From positions 1 to 64,000 of the IMG/VR virus record IMGVR_UViG_3300030090_006322: a stretch of 64,000 bases of DNA; one strand, given 5' to 3'. Origin of the DNA: a virus. The translations under genes and the position numbers were made by a program. The stretch's first letter is position 1. The number at the start of each line of letters is the position of its first letter. Shown piece by piece: positions 51,006 to 60,375 of this stretch. Below the pieces are notes generated by a model that saw nothing but the letters and a program-made list of their open reading frames with translations, was not told the origin of the DNA and did not search any database.

Positions 51006-52102
51006 TAATTTGTCCCGCTTACTTGCAATCCTCTTGATTGAGTTACTTTAAAACTAAACTGTGCATCATAACTCATAGTCCCATTTACAGACATATTGTA
51101 GTTGTAAGAATCCAGTTTAGCGTCTTGTATCTTATAAATCATTTGTTTTCCACTAGCTTCTAGCTTTAATTCAAATTGATAATCTTGATCGGATATAAAA
51201 ACACCAGTCATGCCTCCTGAATCTAATCCCGACACCAGAGAGGATACAGAAAATGAACCATCAGCAGGAAACTGTCTTTTTCTGTTATATGCGTAGTCAT
51301 TACCAAACCCATATGAGGATACTCTTGGCATTGAGACATTCATTTCAACAGATTGCACTAGATGTTCTCCAGATATGGGTTGCCCTCCTACCTGTAAGTT
51401 TTGTAAAGTAACATCACTATTTGTATTATCTGGATTAACTAAAGGTGGTTTTTTTTCTAGCGTAGCGCTAGATAAATCTAAACCAAATTCGAATAGGCAA
51501 TTACCCACGCCATTATTGTTTCCACCTGTTAAATTTATAGCTGGCATTTGCATTGATGTCGCAGTCAAATTAGCAAAAACTGCGTTCGAACAAACATATG
51601 ATGTCGAAACCGTGGGTAAATTTCCGATTGAATAATTCAAAGAATAAGAAGAAGGAAAACAATTACCGAAAGCAATGGCTTCATCACCATTTAAATTTAA
51701 GCTAGATCCAAAAGACAATTTATTTAAAAAAGAATCTTCTGCGTTTTTGGTTATTAAAGCGTAAAAATTAGTAGAATCGTTTGTGTCAGAAGGGTCAAAG
51801 AAATTTTTAAAAGGACCACCCACAGGTTTACTGTCTATAAATCTACCCTGAACTTCATTAGAAAAACTAGGTTCAGGCATATATGTAATGTTTAAATTTA
51901 CATCTGGAAATCGATAAAGGTTATTAGAGGATAAATCTTGAGACCCAATCTGCTTCAATGGTTGTCTAGGATATTCAATAGAATAATCTAAGCCTTGAGT
52001 TATCTTATGTAATTTAAGACCTTGATTAGCTGTGGAAAAAGCCACTGTCGCATCTTGAGCTGCCACTATAGCATTAAAGCTTTTTATTATATTCCTAGCC
52101 AT
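51002..52102 (-). CDS. Tail protein, tube-like paralogue
   Basis: 366 residues from the ATG at 52102, chosen for its AGGA ribosome binding site 7 bases upstream; a start seven codons earlier is weaker. Beta-rich, Ser/Asn/Thr-rich; segments FPSSYSLNYSIGNLPTVSTS, IQDAKLDSYNYNMSVNGTM and YDAQFSFKVTQ match the gene at 53057 in pattern (SYS.N..vG..P.vs.S; L..G...SLNYI). Probable tail-tube or distal-tail component. Last gene of the leftward tail module. Confidence 0.55.
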   Translation of the reverse strand: MARNIIKSFNAIVAAQDATVAFSTANQGLKLHKITQGLDYSIEYPRQPLKQIGSQDLSSNNLYRFPDVNLNITYMPEPSFSNEVQGRFIDSKPVGGPFKNFFDPSDTNDSTNFYALITKNAEDSFLNKLSFGSSLNLNGDEAIAFGNCFPSSYSLNYSIGNLPTVSTSYVCSNAVFANLTATSMQMPAINLTGGNNNGVGNCLFEFGLDLSSATLEKKPPLVNPDNTNSDVTLQNLQVGGQPISGEHLVQSVEMNVSMPRVSSYGFGNDYAYNRKRQFPADGSFSVSSLVSGLDSGGMTGVFISDQDYQFELKLEASGKQMIYKIQDAKLDSYNYNMSVNGTMSYDAQFSFKVTQSRGLQVSGTNY

Positions 52103-52103
52103 T

Positions 52104-53060
52104 TTATGTTCCTGTTGGCACAACTCCTAAAGGATCTTCTACGAGCTGTATGGTTAAAGTATTTGAGTTAACATAATCCCAAGTATGAGTCCAACTTGGG
52201 CTATAATAAACTTTTGGCCTGTTGTAAACCGAAGGTATCTGATGTTCAAATCTTCTGTAACCCCCTTTGTTTTCCAAAAAGTGAATCATGCTTTTGGTTT
52301 GGGAATCAGAAATATTACTAAAAGTATAAGACATACCAAAAGTAGAAATATTATCATTTGTTTTCAGTCTTTGTTTGAAAGAGTTTTTATAATCAATTAT
52401 ATCAGCTTTGATTTTTACATCATTTTGCGTTCCGATATCGGGTTCAAAAAAGAATTTTTGACTCCACATAGTAGATGCTCCAATTGGGCTGTTAGAAGAT
52501 GAGGAAGTATGATCTCCTGTGCAATAATAAAAATTGTCTAATTTATTTTCATTTATTCCAGAATAAACAACATCATACTTTTTATAACTTTTACTTGGAC
52601 CCCATCCAGTGAAAGTTAAGTTAGAAAAACACCCCATTCCTGACCATTTTAAAATAGTCGGGGCGTGATCAACGCTTATGCTAGAAGCGACTTCGAATCT
52701 TTGATTGTTGACAAAGTTTATAGCGTAATTATTACAAAACCCCGTAACGGTTTTATATATGTTAGAAGAGTCAGGAGTAAATTCTATATTTTCTATTCCT
52801 GATTGAGCTTCAAAGAAAGCCGCTAATTTTTGCGCGTTTGTCTCATTAACATCATATCTAATATCAAACCTAGCTGTCAAACTATTAACTGAATATGGTA
52901 TTAAATTATAATAAAAATCATCAGTATCATAACTGTGATTGTTAGCCTGAAAAGATACCTTCGACCCATAAACAGGAGTTAGACCCAAGCCAGCGATGGT
53001 TGATGGAATTGTAATCCCAGAGATATTATCATCCCTATTATAAAATAAATTTTCGCTCAT
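52104..53060 (-). CDS. Minor tail protein, gpM-like, with chitin-binding-like insert
   Basis: 318 residues. N-terminal and C-terminal parts repeat a gpM-like pattern: FEAQSGIENIEFTPDSSNIY at one end, and MIHFLENKGGYRRFEHQIPS, YYSPSWTHTWDYVNSNTLTI then QLVEDPLGV at the other. Between, residues ~150-205 (GWGPSKSYKKYDVVYSG, FYYCTGDHTS, SPIGASTMWSQ) resemble a CBM5/12 chitin-binding fold with its Trp/Tyr pattern. This domain would be exposed at the tail tip or edge and could bind a surface polysaccharide. Confidence 0.6.
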   Translation of the reverse strand: MSENLFYNRDDNISGITIPSTIAGLGLTPVYGSKVSFQANNHSYDTDDFYYNLIPYSVNSLTARFDIRYDVNETNAQKLAAFFEAQSGIENIEFTPDSSNIYKTVTGFCNNYAINFVNNQRFEVASSISVDHAPTILKWSGMGCFSNLTFTGWGPSKSYKKYDVVYSGINENKLDNFYYCTGDHTSSSSNSPIGASTMWSQKFFFEPDIGTQNDVKIKADIIDYKNSFKQRLKTNDNISTFGMSYTFSNISDSQTKSMIHFLENKGGYRRFEHQIPSVYNRPKVYYSPSWTHTWDYVNSNTLTIQLVEDPLGVVPTGT

Positions 53061-53869
53061 GAATGACCAATATAGTTAAGGGTTAATCTTAGAGTGCCAT
53101 CTGCGGAAGCATTTAAATCTTCTGAAACAAGAGATGCTTTAGGAATGGAAAGGTTTTGTAAAGTTGTTCCATCTCTTCCTTTGATATTGAAAGAAACGGT
53201 TTTTTCTTCTCTTTCTTGATCTAAAAAACTAAACCCGCTTTGTAAAAAGGTATCATCAACTTCTATCTGAACAGAAGCTGTATATTGAATTGGATTTATA
53301 TGTTTTACCTCTGTAGGGACTTCGGAACCTATAGTATAATAAGGTCTTTTTGTTACTGCTAAAGAATAATCAAAACCTATAACCCTATTTGTAGAGCTAT
53401 TATCACAAGTGGCAGTTATAGAGCCTTGGCTTGGAATAAATATGTTAGTCGGAGCAGTTCCAGTGGCATTAGACCCGCTTTTCATTTCATCATAAACTAC
53501 AAAACTGGCATTGACTCTGGGAACAGACCCGACAGCACAATTGACAGAATAAGAATTTAGGTAACCACTTTCAAAACCATAAGATGAATTGTTGTCATAA
53601 TTAAAACTTCCCTTCATTACTTCCGAGTCTCCAGTGAACTGTAAAACTGGGTCATCATATATCAAAGACCTAGAGAAAGAAACTTTTTGGGTTACCGCTC
53701 CACCTACCGTTGTTAAACCAAGCTTACTTCCCAAAGGAGCTAAAGTGTTAGCTGCATTTTTGTAACCTAAATCAAGAGAGTCAATTCCAGATAACTCTCT
53801 AGCCGAAGGACTACCGTCTCGCCCAGATATAAAAAAATGGGTTTGGTAATTTAAAGTTGCGTCATACAT
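53057..53869 (-). CDS. Tail protein, tube-like
   Basis: 270 residues, beta-rich. Segments YLNSYSVNCAVGSVPRVNAS, VVYDEMKSG, GFDYSLAVTKRP and LRLTLNYIGHS match the pattern in the 366-residue gene. It is the first gene after the tape measure, so likely a tail-tube or tail-completion protein. The start is TAATG-joined to the tape measure stop. Weak resemblance only, no named family. Confidence 0.55.
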   Translation of the reverse strand: MYDATLNYQTHFFISGRDGSPSARELSGIDSLDLGYKNAANTLAPLGSKLGLTTVGGAVTQKVSFSRSLIYDDPVLQFTGDSEVMKGSFNYDNNSSYGFESGYLNSYSVNCAVGSVPRVNASFVVYDEMKSGSNATGTAPTNIFIPSQGSITATCDNSSTNRVIGFDYSLAVTKRPYYTIGSEVPTEVKHINPIQYTASVQIEVDDTFLQSGFSFLDQEREEKTVSFNIKGRDGTTLQNLSIPKASLVSEDLNASADGTLRLTLNYIGHS

Positions 53870-56800
53870 TATGCCCTAGCTTGTCTTAAAGATCCTCCGA
53901 GCCTTTTTTCGTCATCAATAACTTGTTTGACAACATCTCTTATTCTAGTCGCGAGATTTACTTCTTCTTCGTTTCCATTTCCGCTTTCATTAGATGTGCC
54001 ATCAGAATTAACTGTTATATTAATAACTGTTTCTCCTTCATTGTCTGAAACAGATATAAGCTCATCTAATTTTCCTATGATTGCTCCAGAGCCATTTCCT
54101 CCCCCTCCTCCAGAGTTAATAGATGAAAGAGTTCCTCTTCCTATCCTCTGTGTAGCGGCAGCATTCATAATAAATTCACCACCAGATAACATTGTAGGAA
54201 CCGTATCAACTCCAGCAGCGTAAGGTATTGAGCCACCAGTGGCTGACTTCTTACTAAATACATCAGTAAGTTCTTTAAATCCAAATCCCGCAATACCAGC
54301 TAATATAGATCCAGTTAATAAACTAGTAAGACCTCCACTTCTCTCTCTAGCTTCTTGCTCTTTTTGGACTTGTCTAGTATACAAATTAAAAGCTTTTCTT
54401 TTTGATTCTTGTTCTCGTTGATATTGTGGGCTGTTTCTCCTGCCAAACATTGTAAGAGCTGCACTTTGTGGTTCTAATGCGATAGAAGCAAAACCCGCCC
54501 CACTTCCGAATTTGTCAAATGCACCCGTGGTAAAGGATTGAGTAGCAAAATCTAACAAGCTTCTTTTGCCTCTCATAGCGCCTTGCCCAAATGTTCCTGG
54601 GGTGAATAAACCTCCTCTATTCATTGTCGGAACAGAACCTTGGTTTAACGCAGACATAAATCCTGCACCATACTTATCTACAGCTCCCCTTCTCATAACA
54701 AACTCTCCACCAGTCAATAAGGCTGGCACATCATCTCTGACTCCAGATCCTCCCGTGACCTTTCCCCCTGTATTTGCTTTAAATATATTAAATAAGTTAT
54801 CAAATCCCGCCCTAAAATTACTTTTAGCTTGGTCGAGGAAAAAGTCTGCTGCGGCTTGTTTTAGTATATCTCCTAAGTTTTCTCCTTTCGCTATAGCATC
54901 AGCTAAACCATCACTAAGTGTATCTACAAACTGTCTAGCTCCTTGCACTAAACTATCGTTTAGTTTATCCTGTATTTCTTTTTCTGAAAAAATGAATTCA
55001 TCTTCGAATTTAGCTCTTAGAGAATCATTAACCTGTAACCTCTGCTTTTCTAATTCTAGAATTCTCTCTTTTAAACTCTGTAATCTAGTTACATCAACAA
55101 CTTCATCTTTTTGTAGTTCAACAAATTGTCTCTTTAGGTCGAGTTGCTCTCTAACTATATCTATTTGTCTAGTAAACCCTCTAGCTTCTCTACTAGATCC
55201 AGCCAAACGTGCTTGGTCTTGTAATCCTGTTATAGCAAAAGCTGTTGACGCTTGAGCAATCCCTCCAGCGCCGCCACCTCTAGCTTGAGCAGTAAATAAT
55301 TGTTCATTTATATTAGATAAGATTGAAGATCCGTCTCTAGCTGTAACTAAATCTACTTTTAATTGTTCGGCCTGTTGCCTTAAGCTTAAAGTAAATTCTG
55401 CCAAAAGTTGACTGTAAGTTTGGAAGAGGTCTATATTATCTCTTGTAGCTTTAGCTAATTTAACTCTTGTTTCACCTTCCTCTCTTGCAAGCTTTACGCC
55501 TTCTTGTCCTTCGTCTCTCGTTTGCAAAGCTGACCTTATTGCGTCAGCTTGCTCGGGGGTAGGTTTGACTCCTTGCGCCCTAAGTTCATTGAAAAATACA
55601 GTATCTAAACCAGCTAAAGACGCAAATCCTCCAGTTTGAATAAGATCAACAATTGCCTTTATGCCTCCTTCGAATTCAGGCATAACGGTCACCAAATTAC
55701 TTATCTCTTGAGAGGTAGACTTAACCGCTTCTGCTTCTGCATCTCTTATATCTAAAATATTTTCCTCCTCTATAAAACCAACTTCTCTATTCGCTTTTTG
55801 TCTATCTGTTAATCTGGCATTCGCAGATACCAAACCTCTTCGTAAATCTAAATCGTTTCTATCCCTTCTTGATTGTGTAGAAGCATCAAAAGATGATCTT
55901 CTTATATCTATACCGAGATCTGATTGGCTATTTCTTACAAGCTCTGCTATTCTTGCTTGTTCTGTAGCAATTTTTGTAGTTATGCCTAAAACTAAATTTC
56001 TAGCAGCGACTTCTTTTTTAATGTTGGATACTGTCCCTTCTACATTTTTTGAAATTGCCTCTGTCTCTAAGACAGATTTTTGTTCTAAGCTTAATATGCC
56101 ATCTAAAATTTCAAAGAATTTTCCTTGTTCGCTAAGACCTTCTACTCCAGCCTCTCTGATTTTGTCTTGTAATTCTAAACGCTGATCATCATTTAAAGCT
56201 AATCTTTCAACAGCATCTATCTGTTTTACTAAAACATCAGCTACTTCTATATTTCCTTGTTTAATATTATTGCTACGCGCTATTTGACCTTCAAGTTGGG
56301 CTATTTGTTCTCCAGTTAAATTTTTATTTGATTGAGCTAATTTTAATTTTTGCTGGTCTGTGGTAAGAGCTGATGCTTTTATTTTAGCTATTTCTATTTC
56401 TGATTTTAAAGCATCCTTTGCTATATTTGCGTTAATTAAATTTATTCTTTTTGTCTCTTCTTCTTGTTCCGCACCTATTTCTTTTCTAATTGTTTGTAAA
56501 GTTCCAGCTCTACCTTCCGTGGTGACTTTTAATCTTTTACCCTCTGCTGTGAACTGTTTTTCTGCCTCGCTTCTTACAGCAGCATCATCGCTACCTAATC
56601 TCTCTCTTAATCCTGGAGTATTTTTAACAAAATCTTGTAGCTGGTCTTGCCTCGCAGAAAAATCTAAGTTAGCTAAATTTTTAAGGCTCTGACTCATTGC
56701 GTCAGCTATTTCATTAGAAAAAACTCTATCAAAAGTTCGCTGTCCCATTCTGGTTTGCCTTGTGAAGCTCCCAGCTTGAGCTTCACCCGTGCCAATTATC

Positions 56801-59800
56801 TTTTCTACCTCTGCGCTTGTTGCCCCAGCTTTGTAAGCTTGAGTTACAAGGTCTCCTAAACCCTGTGCTTGTGCTTTGTCTTTCGTGCCTTGGAAACCTC
56901 TATCTAAAAGCCTTTGTCTAGCTCGCTCACCTAAATTTTCAGATGTTTCTAAAAACGCCTCTCTTTCTTTTCTCCCCCCTAAATCTAATTCTTCAAATTC
57001 CCTTGTAGCATTTTTAGTAGCTTCAGCTAATCTTTCTTCGTTTTTTCTTAAATTGTCTGTGGTTCCATTAAGTTTATTAAACAATGAATTGATTGCTAAT
57101 CCAGCAGTTGCCGCTAGACCTACTGGCCCAGCGAAACGAAGCAACGCTCCACCAGCTACTTTTAATCCACCCATTAAAGCGCTAGGTGCAGCCCTAGCTG
57201 CTAAACCTGCTCCTCCCATAATTCCTCTTCTGCTAGTAGCCTTACCCACACCCGCAAGCATCGAGAACCCTCTACTACCTCTTCCTGCGCTCATCATAGC
57301 AGCACCCCTAGCCGCAACCCCTCCTCTTCCAATTGCAAATCTCCCTATATTTCCAAGTCCTCCAAAAGCTTGAGCTGCCAATGCTGCACTAACTGCTAGA
57401 TTTAATGCTGTTAAACTGCCAGATACAAGTTTGTTCTTTTCAGTTACTTCTCCTAATACTCCGCTTAAAGCAGAAAATCCAATTTGAACAGCTAGTAACT
57501 TACCGACCATACCTCCAAAAGCATCGTTCGCGTCAGATGTAGTCGATTTTTTTCTGAAGTTAGGTATAGCCCCTGTAGGCTCATCTCTTGTGTTTGTAAC
57601 AGCAAGACCCATTGGGTTGGCGCTATTTCTCAATGAGGCATCTTGGTTTATCCTTACCTGATTAATTGGTAAACCTGCGGCTGTTTCTCTTGCTATAGCT
57701 TCTTGCAGGGGACCAGCAAAATTAGGAATGTAACCAGATGCTCCTCTACTCCCGAAATTCATACCGACTCTGCTCCGCACAGCATCCATGCCAGTTAATT
57801 GTTTGGTCATCCCCATAGAGCCAACCGTTAAATTTTTGCCTCCTCCAGCGCCGAGCAATTCAGTCCTGCCTCTTGCTGTTAGAGTTTTGCCGCTAGCAGT
57901 GGCTCCAAAATACCTTTGTATTTTTTTAGCCATACTAAGATTTGTTTTGCTATTAGATCCAATTTTAGCCTCTAAAAATCTTACGGGACTGCTTCTTAAC
58001 GACGGAGATATATCTCCAATTTCTCTAATTGCGTTCTGTCCAACAAAATCAAAAGTTGCAGTTTCTCCAAAATCAAAATCTTTACTTTTTAATAAAGCAC
58101 TTAATGCTGTTTCAAAAATCGTCCCAGCTAAACTACCTACTGCTCCTTGGTTTCCTAGTTTTGATATCTTACCTGCTGTGGGTCTACCACCAGTCATTGT
58201 TTTAGCCTCTCTTGTGGCTAAACCTATAGCGAATCTTTTTACAGACTCTTTAATATCTTTTTCTTCTCTTACTTTTTCTCCTGCGGCATTTATACCAAAC
58301 ACAGGGAATTTATAAGTATTAGTACCAATTGTTGCTTGAGCGAAGCTTTTACCTATTCCTTTTTGCGGGACTATCATCCCAGCGAAATCAACATTTCTTA
58401 CTGTCTGTTTAGCAAAGTTAGGAATAAAGCCTCCAGCCGCGCCGATCTTTTTTGCTCCAGATGGAAGACCCATAGAAGCAACCATGTCTTGATTAAATAT
58501 AGCAGAACCTCCAGTGCCAGCGAAATTAGGAACCATGAACTCGCTAGTGTTCGCCACCATTGTTCCTTTTTGTCCAGCACCAAAATTAAAGTTTGGTATT
58601 GCTACTGGTCTTGCCGATTTAGGCGCTCCTCCAACTCCACGATTGATATCTGCTTGTTCAGAACCGTAACCAAGAACAGCGTTGTAATTTGGTATAAAGC
58701 CTCCAGCAGCCCTACCTCCACGCCTAGCCCCTCTTGTGCCAGCAAAAACCCCAGGAGCTATACTAGCTGATATAGCTTGCATTCTAGTCATAACCGCTAA
58801 CTGTTCATTTAAAGCGGTTGTGAAGAATTTTGTTTGAGCTGCTTTTTTTTGCTCTGTTGACAGTTGTGAATTTTCTATAGCTAAAATCTGCTTTTGGATA
58901 GTTGAATTACCAAGAAGAGTAGAAGCTATTTGTCCTTGTAAAGTGGCTTGTTCTTTAGCTGCTCTATTTAAACCAAAAAATGTTTTTAAAGATCCAGTTC
59001 CAAATTTAACTAAGTCAATAGTAAGTTTCGCGATTATAGCGCCAAAGATGGCTAACCCAGGACCAGAAATAACATTACCTATACCTTTTACTATACCTCT
59101 AGCGAAATCCCCACCTATACCTTCGCCTTCTAGGACTTTTTGTATATTAGTTACTAATCCACTAAAAAAGTTTAAAATATTTTTTAGACTATCGGTGACT
59201 CCGATTTTACCTAACTCGTTAGCTAACTCTTGCACACTTACAACTGTTGCATTTATAGCAGCAGATAGTGTTTGATTAAGAGCTTTATTACGTTCATAAG
59301 CTTCTGTTGTAGCTTTTTGGGAAATTGCAGTGACCTCGATAGCTTTAGAGGTTTTAGAGTTATAATCATCTAGGATAGCTAAGAATGGTGCAACTTGGAA
59401 TTTGCCTACTAGATTTTCTGCTATCTGCAATCGTCTTGCATCAGGCACATCTGAAAGAGCCTTGGCCAGATTTTCAATCAGTTTAGTTCCACTTAAAACA
59501 TTTCCTGAAAGATCTGTAATTTCCACGCCAAGATTTTGCATGGTCTGAAGTTTGTCGATGCTCTGAATACGAGTAAAAATTGTTTTAAAAGAGTTACCTA
59601 TAACAGCACCCCCTCGGGCAGTCTTTGTTTGCACCGCTGTGATAACACCGACTAATTCATCAAACGAAACACCAGCTTGAATAGCAACAGAACCAGAACG
59701 CTTAATACCTTCGATAAGATCTCTTTCTGAAACCGCAGCAGAAACCGCAGCGGCAGACAATTTGTTAAGCACCTCCGCACTAGTGATACCAGTAGAATTG

Positions 59801-60342
59801 AAAGAGTTTATCGCAGCAGTTAAACCAGCAACAGCTTCAGCAGCCCCCAATCCAGATAGACGGGCTAAAGTTAAAGAGTCCCCCAATCTTTTTGTGACTT
59901 CTTCAGCCTTAAGACCTTGACGACTTAATTCTAATGCTGCCTCTGCTACAGTTGAAAAACCTTGTTCTGTATCTCTAGCGACATTGAAAATTGTTTGCTT
60001 AAATGAATCTAATTGTTTAGCGGAGGTATTTAATATAGAGTTTATGCTGGCGAGTTGTTTCTCTACTTCTATAGTAGTTCTTACTAAATCTTGAAATCCC
60101 CTCGTCACCGCTGACAAGACACCCACCGAAGCTCCGAACGCTAACACACGGGCATTAGCGGCTTCCATAGACTTTGTGAACTGGTCTGCCTTTCCAGTGA
60201 TACGCCCCAAGGGTTGAGACAAGCCTTCGATACTTTTGGCGCTAGTACCCAAATTTATCTTGAGACTTTTACCTGCGCGTTTGGCAGCAGCCTCAATGCT
60301 TGCTTCTAATCCTGTTTGTGTGACTGGTACTTGAATTGGCAT
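53869..60342 (-). CDS. Tail tape measure protein with embedded nuclease-like domain
   Basis: 2157 residues. Residues ~90-300 are the TP901-type tape-measure core (EVEKQLASINSILNTSAKQL, ALELSRQGLKAEEVTKRL, GVSFDELVGVITAVQTKTAR). Hydrophobic stretches ~415-450 and ~985-1100 fit insertion into the host membrane. Six IPNF-type motifs (near 550, 582, 604, 640, 872, 926) punctuate 545-930, and a PD-(D/E)XK-like domain lies between motifs four and five. A long coiled-coil region (~1150-1850) sets length. The C-terminus has DDVPALLTGGEF twice (second copy DTVPTMLSGGEF), common in tape measures. The AAAGG site precedes the ATG. The protein determines tail length and enters the cell with DNA. Confidence 0.9.
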   Translation of the reverse strand: MPIQVPVTQTGLEASIEAAAKRAGKSLKINLGTSAKSIEGLSQPLGRITGKADQFTKSMEAANARVLAFGASVGVLSAVTRGFQDLVRTTIEVEKQLASINSILNTSAKQLDSFKQTIFNVARDTEQGFSTVAEAALELSRQGLKAEEVTKRLGDSLTLARLSGLGAAEAVAGLTAAINSFNSTGITSAEVLNKLSAAAVSAAVSERDLIEGIKRSGSVAIQAGVSFDELVGVITAVQTKTARGGAVIGNSFKTIFTRIQSIDKLQTMQNLGVEITDLSGNVLSGTKLIENLAKALSDVPDARRLQIAENLVGKFQVAPFLAILDDYNSKTSKAIEVTAISQKATTEAYERNKALNQTLSAAINATVVSVQELANELGKIGVTDSLKNILNFFSGLVTNIQKVLEGEGIGGDFARGIVKGIGNVISGPGLAIFGAIIAKLTIDLVKFGTGSLKTFFGLNRAAKEQATLQGQIASTLLGNSTIQKQILAIENSQLSTEQKKAAQTKFFTTALNEQLAVMTRMQAISASIAPGVFAGTRGARRGGRAAGGFIPNYNAVLGYGSEQADINRGVGGAPKSARPVAIPNFNFGAGQKGTMVANTSEFMVPNFAGTGGSAIFNQDMVASMGLPSGAKKIGAAGGFIPNFAKQTVRNVDFAGMIVPQKGIGKSFAQATIGTNTYKFPVFGINAAGEKVREEKDIKESVKRFAIGLATREAKTMTGGRPTAGKISKLGNQGAVGSLAGTIFETALSALLKSKDFDFGETATFDFVGQNAIREIGDISPSLRSSPVRFLEAKIGSNSKTNLSMAKKIQRYFGATASGKTLTARGRTELLGAGGGKNLTVGSMGMTKQLTGMDAVRSRVGMNFGSRGASGYIPNFAGPLQEAIARETAAGLPINQVRINQDASLRNSANPMGLAVTNTRDEPTGAIPNFRKKSTTSDANDAFGGMVGKLLAVQIGFSALSGVLGEVTEKNKLVSGSLTALNLAVSAALAAQAFGGLGNIGRFAIGRGGVAARGAAMMSAGRGSRGFSMLAGVGKATSRRGIMGGAGLAARAAPSALMGGLKVAGGALLRFAGPVGLAATAGLAINSLFNKLNGTTDNLRKNEERLAEATKNATREFEELDLGGRKEREAFLETSENLGERARQRLLDRGFQGTKDKAQAQGLGDLVTQAYKAGATSAEVEKIIGTGEAQAGSFTRQTRMGQRTFDRVFSNEIADAMSQSLKNLANLDFSARQDQLQDFVKNTPGLRERLGSDDAAVRSEAEKQFTAEGKRLKVTTEGRAGTLQTIRKEIGAEQEEETKRINLINANIAKDALKSEIEIAKIKASALTTDQQKLKLAQSNKNLTGEQIAQLEGQIARSNNIKQGNIEVADVLVKQIDAVERLALNDDQRLELQDKIREAGVEGLSEQGKFFEILDGILSLEQKSVLETEAISKNVEGTVSNIKKEVAARNLVLGITTKIATEQARIAELVRNSQSDLGIDIRRSSFDASTQSRRDRNDLDLRRGLVSANARLTDRQKANREVGFIEEENILDIRDAEAEAVKSTSQEISNLVTVMPEFEGGIKAIVDLIQTGGFASLAGLDTVFFNELRAQGVKPTPEQADAIRSALQTRDEGQEGVKLAREEGETRVKLAKATRDNIDLFQTYSQLLAEFTLSLRQQAEQLKVDLVTARDGSSILSNINEQLFTAQARGGGAGGIAQASTAFAITGLQDQARLAGSSREARGFTRQIDIVREQLDLKRQFVELQKDEVVDVTRLQSLKERILELEKQRLQVNDSLRAKFEDEFIFSEKEIQDKLNDSLVQGARQFVDTLSDGLADAIAKGENLGDILKQAAADFFLDQAKSNFRAGFDNLFNIFKANTGGKVTGGSGVRDDVPALLTGGEFVMRRGAVDKYGAGFMSALNQGSVPTMNRGGLFTPGTFGQGAMRGKRSLLDFATQSFTTGAFDKFGSGAGFASIALEPQSAALTMFGRRNSPQYQREQESKRKAFNLYTRQVQKEQEARERSGGLTSLLTGSILAGIAGFGFKELTDVFSKKSATGGSIPYAAGVDTVPTMLSGGEFIMNAAATQRIGRGTLSSINSGGGGGNGSGAIIGKLDELISVSDNEGETVINITVNSDGTSNESGNGNEEEVNLATRIRDVVKQVIDDEKRLGGSLRQARA
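57733..58422 (-). other. PD-(D/E)XK nuclease-like domain inside tape measure
   Basis: Residues ~641-870 of the tape measure. Signature elements in order: helix SLAGTIFETALSALL (E744), strand EIGDI (D777; D765 in TFDFVG is an alternative), RFLEAK (E791-A-K793) and a basic helix KKIQRYF. This order and spacing (D...13 residues...ExK) is that of PD-(D/E)XK nucleases, whereas usual tape-measure inserts are lysozymes or peptidases. Borders are GGFIPNFAK and GYIPNFAG. Confidence 0.55.
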
Positions 60343-60375
60343 AACCGTAAACCTTTAATGTAATTACACAAAGAT

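Noticed and set aside
54566-55255. 229-codon plus-strand open frame inside the tape measure gene (also 57788-58315, 56876-57373)
   Set aside because: Antisense to a confident gene; translations are Pro/Ser/Leu-rich mirrors of its Ala/Gly/Lys codons, with no family motifs or start signals.
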